DNA of 45,970 nucleotides, taken from assembly GCA_009659895.1 (NCBI GenBank), contig PUXX01000019.1:1-45970 (forward strand), given 5' to 3'. The stretch's first letter is position 1, and each line of letters begins with the position of its first letter. Both the position numbers and the translations under genes were made by a program. Below, piece by piece: positions 34,376-43,055 of the stretch. This DNA is from Campylobacterota bacterium (lineage in GTDB: Bacteria; Campylobacterota; Campylobacteria; Campylobacterales; Nitratiruptoraceae). The notes under the pieces are model-generated. The model made no database searches and was not told where the DNA came from. It saw nothing but the letters and a program-made list of their open reading frames with translations.

Positions 34376-35720
34376 GGTTTTAAAGATCGGCCAGGTCCTT
34401 GAGGCCGAGCTCAAAAGCGGTGAGATCACGCTGCATCCTAGCGAGATCGCTGCTTATTTGAAATATCTACGAAACGAGAACGAAGAGGAGTTTTACGACC
34501 TTTTACGAAGACTCCCTGATGAGGTCTTGGGTGAGGTGCTCTTGGAGCTGCCAGAGTCGATCAAGGACGACGCAATAGAGCATCTCTCCGCCCAAAAGCT
34601 GGCCAAAGCGGTAGAGGAGCTCGATAGCGACGATGCGGTAGATCTGGTCAAGGACATCGAAGATGTGGATGTGAGCCTCGAAAAAGAGGTGATGAAAAAT
34701 ATCAGCGAGGAGTACAAAGAGGAGATCGAGACCCTCAGCTCCTACGACGAGGAACACGCCGGGGCCTATATGCAAACGGAGGTTTTCAAGGCCTATACGA
34801 ATGAGCGCATCAAAGATGCTATCGAACGTCTACGTAGACTCAAGGCCGAGGGAGAGCTCTCCAATGTCCACCAGGTCTACGTCGTGGACGAAGAGGATAG
34901 GCTCAGAGCCATTATCCCATTAGAAGATCTCATATTGTACGACTTTGAGACGAGGTTCAGCGATATTTTGCATGAGAAGCGCTATGAGCCTATTGCCGTA
35001 CGAGCCGATGAGCCTATAGGAGAGGTGATCAAGAAGTTTGAGGATTACGATCTGGCCGTCGTAGCCGTAGTGGACGAGCAAGGCAGGCTTCTTGGAAGGA
35101 TTACGTTTGATGATATTATCGATCTTATCGAAGAACAGGCCACCGAGCAGATCTACAACCTAGCCGGCGTGGATGAGGAGATCGAAGAGGAAGACGATAT
35201 CAAAGAGGTGACCAAAAAAAGAGCCTGGTGGCTGCTCATCAACCTTGGTACGGCGATTTTGGCCTCTTTTGTGATTGGACTTTTTGACGATACGATCCAA
35301 AAGTATGTGGCTTTGGCGGTCCTTATGCCTATAGTGGCTTCTATGGGGGGCAACGCCGGTACTCAGACTCTTACTGTCGTGGTGCGAAAACTAGCCCTTG
35401 GAGAGATCGACTGGCAAAACGCCAAAAAGGCTCTTATCAAAGAGACCCTCATCGCCTTTTTGAATGGGCTGATTTTTGCGGTAGTGATGGGGGCGATCGC
35501 ATGGATCTGGTTTAATGATCATATGCTAGGTGTCGTCATCGCCCTGGCGATGGTGATCAATCTTTTGGCAGCGGGTTTTTTTGGAGCGGTCATTCCTCTT
35601 TTTTTGAAAAAGATTGGTTCAGATCCTGCGGTAGGTAGTAGTGTACTGCTTACGACTGTCACCGATGTGGTAGGATTTTTCGCCTTTTTGGGGTTGGCGA
35701 AGTGGATGCTGGTACACTAA
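34362..35720 (+). CDS. mgtE: Magnesium transporter MgtE
   Basis: MgtE is a homodimeric Mg2+ channel of the inner membrane, closed when cytoplasmic Mg2+ is high. The 452-residue protein has an N-terminal acidic superhelical domain (to about 130), two CBS domains (about 135-255), a connecting helix and five hydrophobic helices. Family motifs include PIVASMGGNAGTQTLTVVVR in the pore and LLTTVTDVVGFFAFLGLA at the end. It overlaps the M23 peptidase gene by 14 bases and the next gene by 19. Confidence 0.95.
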   Translation: MEKAEVLKIGQVLEAELKSGEITLHPSEIAAYLKYLRNENEEEFYDLLRRLPDEVLGEVLLELPESIKDDAIEHLSAQKLAKAVEELDSDDAVDLVKDIEDVDVSLEKEVMKNISEEYKEEIETLSSYDEEHAGAYMQTEVFKAYTNERIKDAIERLRRLKAEGELSNVHQVYVVDEEDRLRAIIPLEDLILYDFETRFSDILHEKRYEPIAVRADEPIGEVIKKFEDYDLAVVAVVDEQGRLLGRITFDDIIDLIEEQATEQIYNLAGVDEEIEEEDDIKEVTKKRAWWLLINLGTAILASFVIGLFDDTIQKYVALAVLMPIVASMGGNAGTQTLTVVVRKLALGEIDWQNAKKALIKETLIAFLNGLIFAVVMGAIAWIWFNDHMLGVVIALAMVINLLAAGFFGAVIPLFLKKIGSDPAVGSSVLLTTVTDVVGFFAFLGLAKWMLVH

Positions 35721-36247
35721 GAATCAAACCCCTCAAAAATCCTCGTTTCATCGAGCCGGTGGCTATCTGCTACACCCAAGAAGGCAAGGAGCTGGTATGG
35801 GAGGCAGTGAAGGCACACGATAGCGTGGCGGTGCTGCTCTATCATCCCAAAAAAGAGGCCTTCGTCGTCGTCAAGCAGTTTCGCCCGGCTCTATATATGC
35901 AGCATGGCCTAGAATATAGCTATGAGCTCTGTGCCGGGATCGTGGACAAGGACAAAAGCCTCGAAGAGATAGCCTACGAAGAGGTAGTCGAAGAGACGGG
36001 ATACAGGCCCCAAAACCTTCACAAAGTCACCTCCTTTTATACCTCCGTCGGGTTTGCCGGGAGCCGTCAGACTCTCTTCTATGCCGAAGTGGAGGAGAAG
36101 ATAGAGCCTGGCGGTGGGATCGATGACGAGAGGATAGAGGTCGTCTACGTGCCTGCAAAGAGAGCGAAGGAGTTTATCTTTGACGAGTCGAAGCCGAAGA
36201 CACCTGGGCTGATGTTCGCTTTTTTGTGGTGGTTCGAAACTTTTTGA
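35702..36247 (+). CDS. NUDIX hydrolase, UDP-sugar diphosphatase-like
   Basis: A 181-residue NUDIX enzyme starting at GTG inside the end of mgtE. The Nudix box region reads GIVDKDKSLEEIAYEEVVEE followed by TGY. The core EEVVEETGY is present, but the box is spaced as in NUDT14-type nucleoside-diphosphate-sugar hydrolases, not the MutT type. Likely substrates are UDP- or ADP-sugars; that is a family inference. KQFRPALY upstream of the box is also typical of that subgroup. Its 3' end overlaps the CxxCH protein gene by 74 bases. Confidence 0.85.
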   Translation: MDAGTLRIKPLKNPRFIEPVAICYTQEGKELVWEAVKAHDSVAVLLYHPKKEAFVVVKQFRPALYMQHGLEYSYELCAGIVDKDKSLEEIAYEEVVEETGYRPQNLHKVTSFYTSVGFAGSRQTLFYAEVEEKIEPGGGIDDERIEVVYVPAKRAKEFIFDESKPKTPGLMFAFLWWFETF

Positions 36248-36551
36248 CGATATCTTCTTGTTCGATGAGCTCTTCTATCGCCTTTTGGGCGATCTCTTTG
36301 GAAAATTTTGGATGTTTGGCAGGATCGAAGCGTCGCTTGAGACCTGGAGGGAGGATGCTCTTGTCGGCAGAGGGTGAGACGAGAAAATCGGTAAGATTTC
36401 GTTTGATGCGCTCTTTGGAGCTATAGAGCAAAAGTGCACGTTTATAGATCATGACATAGGGGATCTGGCTCTTGTGGCATCTGTCGCAGTGGTGCTTGAG
36501 TATCTGGGCTCCAAGTATGAGAGGCAGGAGCATAAGGACTACTTTTTCCAT
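36174..36551 (-). CDS. Small secreted CxxCH protein, putative c-type cytochrome
   Basis: The ATG at 36551 gives 125 residues (MEKVVLMLLPLILGAQILKH), with a signal peptide of about 15 residues. Cys22-Asp-Arg-Cys25-His26 is a heme c attachment motif, followed by a helical, basic body ending in a charged tail. No clear axial Met is identified (none is predictable with confidence). It overlaps the end of the histidine kinase gene by 13 bases and is the last gene of the two-component operon. It could be a redox partner or sensor component; that is inference from position. The 3' end overlaps the NUDIX gene. Confidence 0.75.
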   Translation of the reverse strand: MEKVVLMLLPLILGAQILKHHCDRCHKSQIPYVMIYKRALLLYSSKERIKRNLTDFLVSPSADKSILPPGLKRRFDPAKHPKFSKEIAQKAIEELIEQEDIVKKFRTTTKKRTSAQVSSASTRQR

Positions 36552-37699
36552 CGTATCTCTACCTTCGTGCCTTTTTGAGGTCGACTCCAAATAGCAAACC
36601 CAAACCCATAATAATCGCATATCTTTTTGACGATGGCAAGTCCAAGACCAAATCCCCCTTCGCTAAAATTGGCTCTAAAGAAGCGTCGTGTGATCTTGGG
36701 CAGATGGTGTGGATCGATCCCCACTCCTTCATCTTCTACCAAGAAACGCTCTTGGTTGAGAGAGATAGAGATGCTCTTTTTTGGTGGAGTGTATTTGATG
36801 GCATTGGAGATGAGATTGTCAAAGAGAGTCTCAATATCGCTACGATCGATCTGGAGGATCACAGGCTCAATGTCGGTATGTAAGAAAAGATCTTTTGAGC
36901 GCATGAGAGTATGGAAGTAGTGGAGACGCTGGCGTAGTATCTCATGGATAGGCAGAGGCTGGATCTGCTTTTTGAGTTTGTGGTGAAGCTGCAAAAAGCT
37001 CAGATCTGAAAAGATCTTGCTAAGTCTCTTGGCGGCAGTTTCTATACGCTCAAGCTCTTGGGATTTCGCAAGCTCTGGATGGAACTCTTTGAAAAGCTCG
37101 ATATTGGTGATGATGGTGCTAATGGGGGTGTTGAGCTCGTGTGTGGCGTCTTTGATGAAGTTGTCCAGGAGCGTGATGGTCTGCTTGAGTGGAGCTAAGA
37201 AGATCTTGCCAAGGATATAGGCGGTAATGGCTATGATGAGCAGGGAAAAGAGGGTAAAGAGGGCAAGATCTCCATAGAGTCTAGCAAGAGCCTTTTGATC
37301 GATTGCCGAGGAGAGGACCAAATAGGCAGCCCCTAGATAGTGGGGATAGATCTTTTTGACCATGACGATACTATCTTCTAGACGCTGGATCTCTTTGGAA
37401 AAATCGATCTTGGGTGGGCGAAAATCTCCTATGATGTAGTTTTGATCGATATCGTAGATGGCGCTGTGGATACCCGGGAGTGAGGGGTATTCCAAGAGAG
37501 GATCGAAACTTTGGTGGAGTTTTTTGAGCTCCAGGGTGATCTTTTGGGCTGCCTGACGCAGATCCTGGATCGTTTTGTCTTCGATTTTGTGGATAGCGTA
37601 GCGGTAATAGAGGTACTCCCCCACCAGCACCAAAAAGAGTGTGGAGAGGATATAGAGAGCCAAGAATCGATAGAAACTCTTTTTCTCACTTGGGAACAA
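36539..37699 (-). CDS. Sensor histidine kinase
   Basis: A 386-residue membrane kinase starting at TTG and overlapping the response regulator gene by 14 bases. Hydrophobic helices at about 12-33 and 145-168 enclose a periplasmic sensing region of about 110 residues (34-144) with no family I recognise. The dimerisation domain carries the phosphorylated His187 in DATHELNTPIST. The ATP-binding domain has LISNAIKYTPPKKS (N box), VEDEGVGID (G1) and GGFGLGLAIVKKI (G2). All are intact. A HAMP linker is not obvious. The signal is unknown; neighbours suggest calcium or an envelope cue. Confidence 0.92.
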   Translation of the reverse strand: MFPSEKKSFYRFLALYILSTLFLVLVGEYLYYRYAIHKIEDKTIQDLRQAAQKITLELKKLHQSFDPLLEYPSLPGIHSAIYDIDQNYIIGDFRPPKIDFSKEIQRLEDSIVMVKKIYPHYLGAAYLVLSSAIDQKALARLYGDLALFTLFSLLIIAITAYILGKIFLAPLKQTITLLDNFIKDATHELNTPISTIITNIELFKEFHPELAKSQELERIETAAKRLSKIFSDLSFLQLHHKLKKQIQPLPIHEILRQRLHYFHTLMRSKDLFLHTDIEPVILQIDRSDIETLFDNLISNAIKYTPPKKSISISLNQERFLVEDEGVGIDPHHLPKITRRFFRANFSEGGFGLGLAIVKKICDYYGFGFAIWSRPQKGTKVEIRWKK

Positions 37700-38324
37700 A
37701 GCGATAACCTACCTCTTTGATGGTCTGGATTCTTTCTTTGCCGATGATTTTGCGAAGATTCTTGATCTGGGCTCTTAGGGCTCCTTCGCTATTTGGTTCG
37801 TGGGGATAGAGTCTGTGAAGAAGCTCTAGCTTATCCACGATTTTGCCAGGCGCTTCCAAAAAGATCTCCAAAAGCTGGGCTTCTTTTGGTTTGATATGGA
37901 GCTCTTGGCCTTTTGTGTGGATGATGAGTCTATCTGGATCGTAGGCTAGATCCGGACCGATAGGGATAGGTCCTTTTTTGTTTTTGAAGAGTGAGTCGAT
38001 GCGGAGTTTGAGCTCTTTAAGGTAGAAAGGCTTTTTGATATACTCTACAGCTCCCGCTTTGAAGCCACGTTCAATATCTTCGATGGAGTTGAGGGAGGTG
38101 ATGTAGATGGTCGGTGTGTCGATATCGTTCTCTTCCAAAAAGCGAAAGCCGTCTTGATAGGGGATCTTGACGTCAAGGAGCAGCAGATCAAAAGTATGGT
38201 TGCGTAGCTGCTCCTTGGCGCATAGAGCGTCGAAGCATTGCGTGATAGTGAAGCCCTCTTTGGTGAGGTATTTTGTTATGGTCTCGTTGAGCTCCGTATC
38301 ATCCTCGACGATCAAGACTCTCAT
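37686..38324 (-). CDS. OmpR-family response regulator
   Basis: A 212-residue transcription regulator. The receiver domain (1-115) has the acidic pair Asp8/Asp9, the phosphorylation site Asp51 in LLLLDVKIPYQDG, Ser77 in YITSLNS and Lys in EYIKKPF. The winged-helix DNA-binding domain (about 125-210) ends in IQTIKEVGYRFVPK, typical of the OmpR/PhoB group. Partner of the downstream histidine kinase. It overlaps the EF-hand gene by 4 bases (ATGA). Confidence 0.94.
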   Translation of the reverse strand: MRVLIVEDDTELNETITKYLTKEGFTITQCFDALCAKEQLRNHTFDLLLLDVKIPYQDGFRFLEENDIDTPTIYITSLNSIEDIERGFKAGAVEYIKKPFYLKELKLRIDSLFKNKKGPIPIGPDLAYDPDRLIIHTKGQELHIKPKEAQLLEIFLEAPGKIVDKLELLHRLYPHEPNSEGALRAQIKNLRKIIGKERIQTIKEVGYRFVPK

Positions 38325-38674
38325 TGCAGACCTCTTCTTCTGTTTTGAAAAGATCGAAGCTCAGCTTTGTCGATGAAGCCGTCACCATTGAGATCGATAT
38401 CCTCAAATTGGATTTTGCCGGCATTTTTGAGAGGTTTGCCCTCCTGGGCTCTCTTGCGCATTCTCTCTTGACGGCGCTCCTCCCACTCATAGCGAGAGAT
38501 TTTTCCATCGCCGTTGACATCGAAGTAGCGAAACATCTGCTGACGCTGGTTGAATTGCTGGTGTTCCATTCCAGCGCCCATACCGCCACCTCCCATACCC
38601 ATTTTGCCAGGGCCTCCCGGCCCCATGGCAAAGGATGCTATACTAAAAAAGAGTATAAGAACTAGTCTAGTCAT
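38321..38674 (-). CDS. Secreted EF-hand calcium-binding protein
   Basis: A 117-residue protein with a signal peptide (LVLILFFSIASFA), then a Gly/Met-rich linker (GPGKMGMGGGGMGAGM), then two canonical EF-hand loops: DVNGDGKISRYE (52-63) and DLNGDGFIDKAE (94-105). Both have acidic residues at 1, 3 or 5 and Glu at 12, so calcium binding in the periplasm or outside is likely. It is 11 bases after the DUF2202 gene and overlaps the response regulator start, so it belongs to the same operon and may report calcium to the kinase (inference). Confidence 0.88.
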   Translation of the reverse strand: MTRLVLILFFSIASFAMGPGGPGKMGMGGGGMGAGMEHQQFNQRQQMFRYFDVNGDGKISRYEWEERRQERMRKRAQEGKPLKNAGKIQFEDIDLNGDGFIDKAELRSFQNRRRGLQ

Positions 38675-38685
38675 CGTAGGCCCTT

Positions 38686-39924
38686 TTACATTCTACCATG
38701 ACCGTGTCCAGCGCCACCACCGCCATTGTTGGAAGGATACTCCTCAGGAGTTTTGCAGTACTCTTCTCCTAGACTGCAGCATCCTTGAGCGACACCGATA
38801 CTTTTGAGAGCGCTATCAAAGGCCCAGTAGTGGTTGTAGCTACCATTTCTCAAAAAGGTGAAGACATTGATGAGATCTTGGTTGTCCCCAGCGATCTCTA
38901 GGGCTTCGTCGAGGTCATTGACGTCGGTCACTTCGACGATACAGCCCACTTCCAAAGCGTCTTTGAGGCTTTGGGAGCCTTTGGCGTAGAGCTGATCGTA
39001 GAGTGATTGGATTTCGCTAAGAGAAAACTCTCCGCTTCCAAGAGCGCTGAGTTTGTTGGGATCGTAAGGTCCTGCAAATCCTCCTTCGACATTGGTGGCG
39101 TCGATGTCATACTTTTGTAGTAGCCCTTCTACAGCGTTCATGTGCTGTATTTCGCTTCGTGTGGCGATGTTGTAGAGTGGCATGGCCGCTTGCTCGGCGC
39201 TGTAGAGGTTGTAGAGACTAAGATAGATATCATGTGCCAGTTTTTCTTCATTCCACATATAGGCTACTTCGTAGATCTGCTCTGGAGTTAGGGTCCCAGC
39301 TGGTGTGCTTGTGAGATTGTCTGTGACGCTGGCTCCTTGATTTTGCGCTCCCTGGCCTCCGTTTTGAGCGCCATTTGAGAGGACGACGAAAGAGACAGTA
39401 GGTGTGGTGAGGCTTCCTGGTAGAGCTGTGCTTTGGGAGATGGTATAGGTAATATTTGGCAATGGATCTGGGATGTTGTCCCCATCGATATCTAGATAAT
39501 CAAAGGTATGCTCAGGTGTCGCTCCCATGAGCTTGTAGACTTGGCCACCTTTTGTGGCGTAGACCCAAGAAAATCTAGCGTCGCTATCTAGTGGGAAGTC
39601 GATATAGATAAAATAGCCATCTGGATCGCTTTTAAGATCTGTAGGTGCTGCTACAGGAGCGAAACCAAAGGCGTTGTCCTCGGTAGGAGTGACAGCTAGG
39701 AGTCGGTAAGTGGAGCCGTTTGGCACCGTTTTGTAGAGCCAGTCGTTGGCATCAATCTTACCATCTTTTTCGAAATCGTAAGCGAAAAACTCTCCATTGA
39801 GATTAAAAGAGTTTGTCATGAGGTGTTGATTGAGAGCCTGGATATAGGTATGATCGGCTGTGGCCCCAAGGAGCGTAGTCGCTAGAGCAACACTTCCAAA
39901 GAGCAGCGCTTTTGCCTTTTTCAT
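38686..39924 (-). CDS. Secreted DUF2202 (ferritin-like) protein with calcium-type loops
   Basis: The ATG at 39924 (MKKAKALLFGSVALATTLLG) follows AGGAGG and gives 412 residues with a signal peptide. The N-terminal part (24-185) has a calcium-type loop DFEKDGKIDAND (50-61) and a second acidic loop DIDGDNIPD (145-153). A Gly/Gln/Asn linker (NGAQNGGQGAQNQGA, 184-198) leads to the DUF2202 domain (about 214-377), a four-helix bundle with MWNEEKLAHDIY and SEIQHM, whose Glu and His could bind metal. The tail is Cys-rich then GHGHGRM, another possible metal site. Function is unknown; it heads the calcium/two-component operon. Confidence 0.85.
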   Translation of the reverse strand: MKKAKALLFGSVALATTLLGATADHTYIQALNQHLMTNSFNLNGEFFAYDFEKDGKIDANDWLYKTVPNGSTYRLLAVTPTEDNAFGFAPVAAPTDLKSDPDGYFIYIDFPLDSDARFSWVYATKGGQVYKLMGATPEHTFDYLDIDGDNIPDPLPNITYTISQSTALPGSLTTPTVSFVVLSNGAQNGGQGAQNQGASVTDNLTSTPAGTLTPEQIYEVAYMWNEEKLAHDIYLSLYNLYSAEQAAMPLYNIATRSEIQHMNAVEGLLQKYDIDATNVEGGFAGPYDPNKLSALGSGEFSLSEIQSLYDQLYAKGSQSLKDALEVGCIVEVTDVNDLDEALEIAGDNQDLINVFTFLRNGSYNHYWAFDSALKSIGVAQGCCSLGEEYCKTPEEYPSNNGGGGAGHGHGRM

Positions 39925-39955
39925 TTTTTCCTCCTTCTTGTATAGTGTCACTCAA

Positions 39956-39961
39956 ATTATA
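39956..39961 (-). promoter_or_regulatory. Putative -10 element of the DUF2202 operon
   Basis: On the minus strand TATCTTATAATTTGAG carries TATAAT 31 bases before the DUF2202 ATG, in the 59-base gap after the RND gene. It would let the five-gene operon be expressed apart from the efflux genes. Confidence 0.5.
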
Positions 39962-39983
39962 AGATATTCAAATGAAAAAAACG

Positions 39984-42900
39984 TTACTGCTTGGTGAGCT
40001 GAGTGTTACCTTGGGTCCGATAGATCCAGGTAAAGACGATCGGGATGAAGACTAGCGTCAAGAAGGTCCCTATCATAAGCCCTCCAATGGCCACCGCTCC
40101 AAGAGGCGCCAATCTCTCCAGTCCTATCGCCCATCCAAGGGCTACGGGCAGCATCCCCGCCGTCGTCGCAAAGGCCGTCATCAAAACGGGTCTGGTCCTG
40201 ACATGGATACTCTCTAGCATCGCCTCTTGGGGACTGAGCCCCTTTTTGAGCCCCATGAGGGCGAACTCGATGAGCAAGATGGCGTTGTTGACGATGATAC
40301 CGCTTAGCAAGATAAAGCCCATCATCGCTGGCATAGAGGTGTGATAATCAAGCAGCAGCAGTATCCACGCCGCTCCGATGAGTGTAAGGGGGATAGAGAA
40401 GATAATGAGCAGCGGCGCTTTGAAAGAGCCAAACATCGGAACAAGCACGAAAAAGATAAGCAAGATACCAAAAAAGACCGCTTTGGTCATACGCTTGGCC
40501 GAATCCTCGAACTGAGCGATATCTCCAGCCTGTACCATTTTTACCTCAGGTGGTAGCTTCACTCCTTCAAAGGCCTTTTCGAAGTTGCTCATGATGTGGC
40601 TAATGGCTGCCTTTTCTCGAAATCCGTAGACGTCGATGGTATACTCAAGCCCCTCTCTGGTAATCGAGCTAGGTGTGATTCCTCTTTGGATGGTGGCTAC
40701 CGTGCTTAGAGGGATTTTCCCTTTTGGGCTTTGGAGCAAGAATTCATCAATGGGTTTTGTGTTGTCTCCCCAGATGCGTATCTTGATGTCGTTGGCGTTT
40801 TGCACCGGTTTGGTGGCGGCGAAGCCCCCTTTGAGGTAGAGGGTGAGCTGGGAAGCGATATCGGAGGCGGTGAGGCCATATTGGAGCGCTTTGGTCTCGT
40901 CGATTTTGAGCTCGAAAATCTCTTTGTCATACTCCCATGTTTTGGAGATATTGACCAAGCCTTTGGTATGCAAGAGCACCTCATACATAATGTCGGAGGC
41001 CTTTTTGAGCAGATCGAAGTTCGGAGCGCTTAGCATCACATCCACGTTTCCTCGAATAGACGAGAGCGCCGTCGCTCCGTAGTCGAAGACGCTAAAGTAT
41101 TTGATATCGGGAAGTTTGGCGATCTCTTTTCGGATAGAGCGCTCGATCTCCCAGATACTCCTATCCCGCTCAAATCTATTGACATAGGCGGCGGTGATAG
41201 AGAGGGAGTCGATACCGCTGCCGCTGCCGATACTCATCACTCCCGCTTCGCTTCCGATAGAGCCGCTCATTCTAAGCAAAGGAGCGGCGCTTTCTAAGAT
41301 TTCGTTGACTCTCTCCATCGTCTTGGCGCTGCGCTCAATGGGGAGATTGCTATCCATCTGGATATTGATCTTGACGATTCCCGTATCCATAGGGGGCATG
41401 AGCTCCTGGCCCACCAGGGGCATCACGCCCCGAGCGGCGATGGCAAAAAGCACGAAAAGTATTATAAAGTAGAGCGCCGTGACCTTCTTGCTCTGCATGG
41501 CGTATCGGGCGAGAGATTTGAAGAAGTTTCGAGCGCCGTTGTTGAACGCGTTGCTAATTTTGCCAAACCACTCCTCAAATCTCAACACCCATGGATGTTT
41601 GATAGCCAAGAACTTCAGACTCAAAAGGGGCACCGTGGTGATGGAGATGAAGTAGGAAGCTGCCAAGGCGATGAGCAAGGTGCCCACGAGAGGGCGAAAG
41701 ATGGTCTGGGGGTAGTCGCCTACGAACATGATAGGCACCAAAGCGGCCATGGTGGTGATGGTGCCCGAAAGATCAGCGAACATGATCTCTTTGGTCCCTT
41801 CGATGACGGCTCTTTCAATCGGTTTGCCAAGCTCTTTGTAGTGGCGCTCGATATTTTCCATCACCACCACCGCATCGTCAAGCAGCAGCCCCAAAGCCAA
41901 GATAATGGCGGTGAGGGTGACGACGTTGAACTCGATGCCAAGCAGATACATCCCCGCCACCGTCGCGGCGTAGACCAGCGGAATCGTAAAGAGCACCACC
42001 AGCACCTGGCGCAAGGATGCTAGGAAGAAGAAGGCGACGATGGTGGACATCACGATAGCGTCTCGTAAGGACTCGAACATATTGACGATGCTTTGCTCAA
42101 TGGTGTCCTTTTGGGTATCAGTGATCTCAAACTGGAGTGCTGGGTATTTGAGCTTGATCGATTCAAGCTCCTTTTCGACCTTCTCGATGGTTTTGATGAC
42201 GTCGGCTTGGGTGCTTCGCTGCACCGAAAGAGCGATGGATGGTTTGCCGTTTCCAAAGTAGAGCGCGGTGTTGTCGTAGTGATCGTAGGTGACGTCGGCG
42301 ACATCTTTGAGGAGCGTCGTGGGCGTGACGGGGATATGTTTGATCTTTTCTAAGATATCTCGCTTGTTCTTGGCTTTGAGGAGGAATTTGCCTCGGTGCA
42401 GATCCAAATAACCGATGGCGAAATCCTTGTCGTTCTTGGATAAAGCCGCGAAGACATGGGCGGGGGTGAGGCCCAGGCTATCGAGCTTGGCTTTGTCGAG
42501 CTTGATGATTACCTCTTTTTTGTAGCCCCCGAAAATCTCCACATTGGCTACGCCTTGGACCTTGAGCAGATCGTTTTTTATCTCGTCTTCGGCGATCTGG
42601 CGAATCCGCATCAGATCATCGCCACTCACGCCTATCACCACCACCGGCGGCGTGGCTGCGGTGATTTTGTGGATCTGGGGCTCTTTGATGGAGGTTGGGA
42701 GGAAGGATCGAATTTTGGTGATGGCGTTGGAGACGTCGCTTGCAGCGTTGTCGATATCTTTGGTGTATTCGAACTCCGCTCGAATGACGCTCACTTCGTC
42801 GATAGTGGTGGAGTAGACTCGGCGCACTTGATCTAGGGTATAGAGTTCACGCTCAACGGGCACGGCGACGTTGGAGGCGATATCCTCCGCTCCGGCTCCG

Positions 42901-43055
42901 GGCCACTGGACGACGACGGCGATTTCTGGGCGGTTGGAGTCGGGGAAGAGTTTGCGATCGATGGAGTTGTAGCCGTAAATCCCCAAAAAGAGAAATATCC
43001 CCAAGATCGAGAGAACGGTGTGGGGCTGTTTGATGAGTCTTTCTATCCAATTCAC
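39984..43055 (-). CDS. RND efflux pump inner-membrane transporter
   Basis: A 1023-residue resistance-nodulation-division permease driven by proton flow. It starts at GTG (MNWIERLIKQPHTVL), overlapping the adaptor stop. It shows the usual two-fold layout of twelve helices and two large periplasmic loops. LLLDDAVVVMENIERHYKE in helix 4 carries the Asp pair of the proton relay and resembles the HAE (organic-substrate) class rather than heavy-metal pumps. The segment FPDSNRPEIAVVVQWPGA is typical of the first loop. The substrate is unknown. It is the last gene of the pump operon. Confidence 0.92.
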   Translation of the reverse strand: MNWIERLIKQPHTVLSILGIFLFLGIYGYNSIDRKLFPDSNRPEIAVVVQWPGAGAEDIASNVAVPVERELYTLDQVRRVYSTTIDEVSVIRAEFEYTKDIDNAASDVSNAITKIRSFLPTSIKEPQIHKITAATPPVVVIGVSGDDLMRIRQIAEDEIKNDLLKVQGVANVEIFGGYKKEVIIKLDKAKLDSLGLTPAHVFAALSKNDKDFAIGYLDLHRGKFLLKAKNKRDILEKIKHIPVTPTTLLKDVADVTYDHYDNTALYFGNGKPSIALSVQRSTQADVIKTIEKVEKELESIKLKYPALQFEITDTQKDTIEQSIVNMFESLRDAIVMSTIVAFFFLASLRQVLVVLFTIPLVYAATVAGMYLLGIEFNVVTLTAIILALGLLLDDAVVVMENIERHYKELGKPIERAVIEGTKEIMFADLSGTITTMAALVPIMFVGDYPQTIFRPLVGTLLIALAASYFISITTVPLLSLKFLAIKHPWVLRFEEWFGKISNAFNNGARNFFKSLARYAMQSKKVTALYFIILFVLFAIAARGVMPLVGQELMPPMDTGIVKINIQMDSNLPIERSAKTMERVNEILESAAPLLRMSGSIGSEAGVMSIGSGSGIDSLSITAAYVNRFERDRSIWEIERSIRKEIAKLPDIKYFSVFDYGATALSSIRGNVDVMLSAPNFDLLKKASDIMYEVLLHTKGLVNISKTWEYDKEIFELKIDETKALQYGLTASDIASQLTLYLKGGFAATKPVQNANDIKIRIWGDNTKPIDEFLLQSPKGKIPLSTVATIQRGITPSSITREGLEYTIDVYGFREKAAISHIMSNFEKAFEGVKLPPEVKMVQAGDIAQFEDSAKRMTKAVFFGILLIFFVLVPMFGSFKAPLLIIFSIPLTLIGAAWILLLLDYHTSMPAMMGFILLSGIIVNNAILLIEFALMGLKKGLSPQEAMLESIHVRTRPVLMTAFATTAGMLPVALGWAIGLERLAPLGAVAIGGLMIGTFLTLVFIPIVFTWIYRTQGNTQLTKQ

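Noticed and set aside
39308-39372. Short repeats in the DUF2202 gene as a possible repeat array
   Set aside because: They encode a Gly/Gln/Asn linker within one reading frame; there is no array of spacers and repeats.
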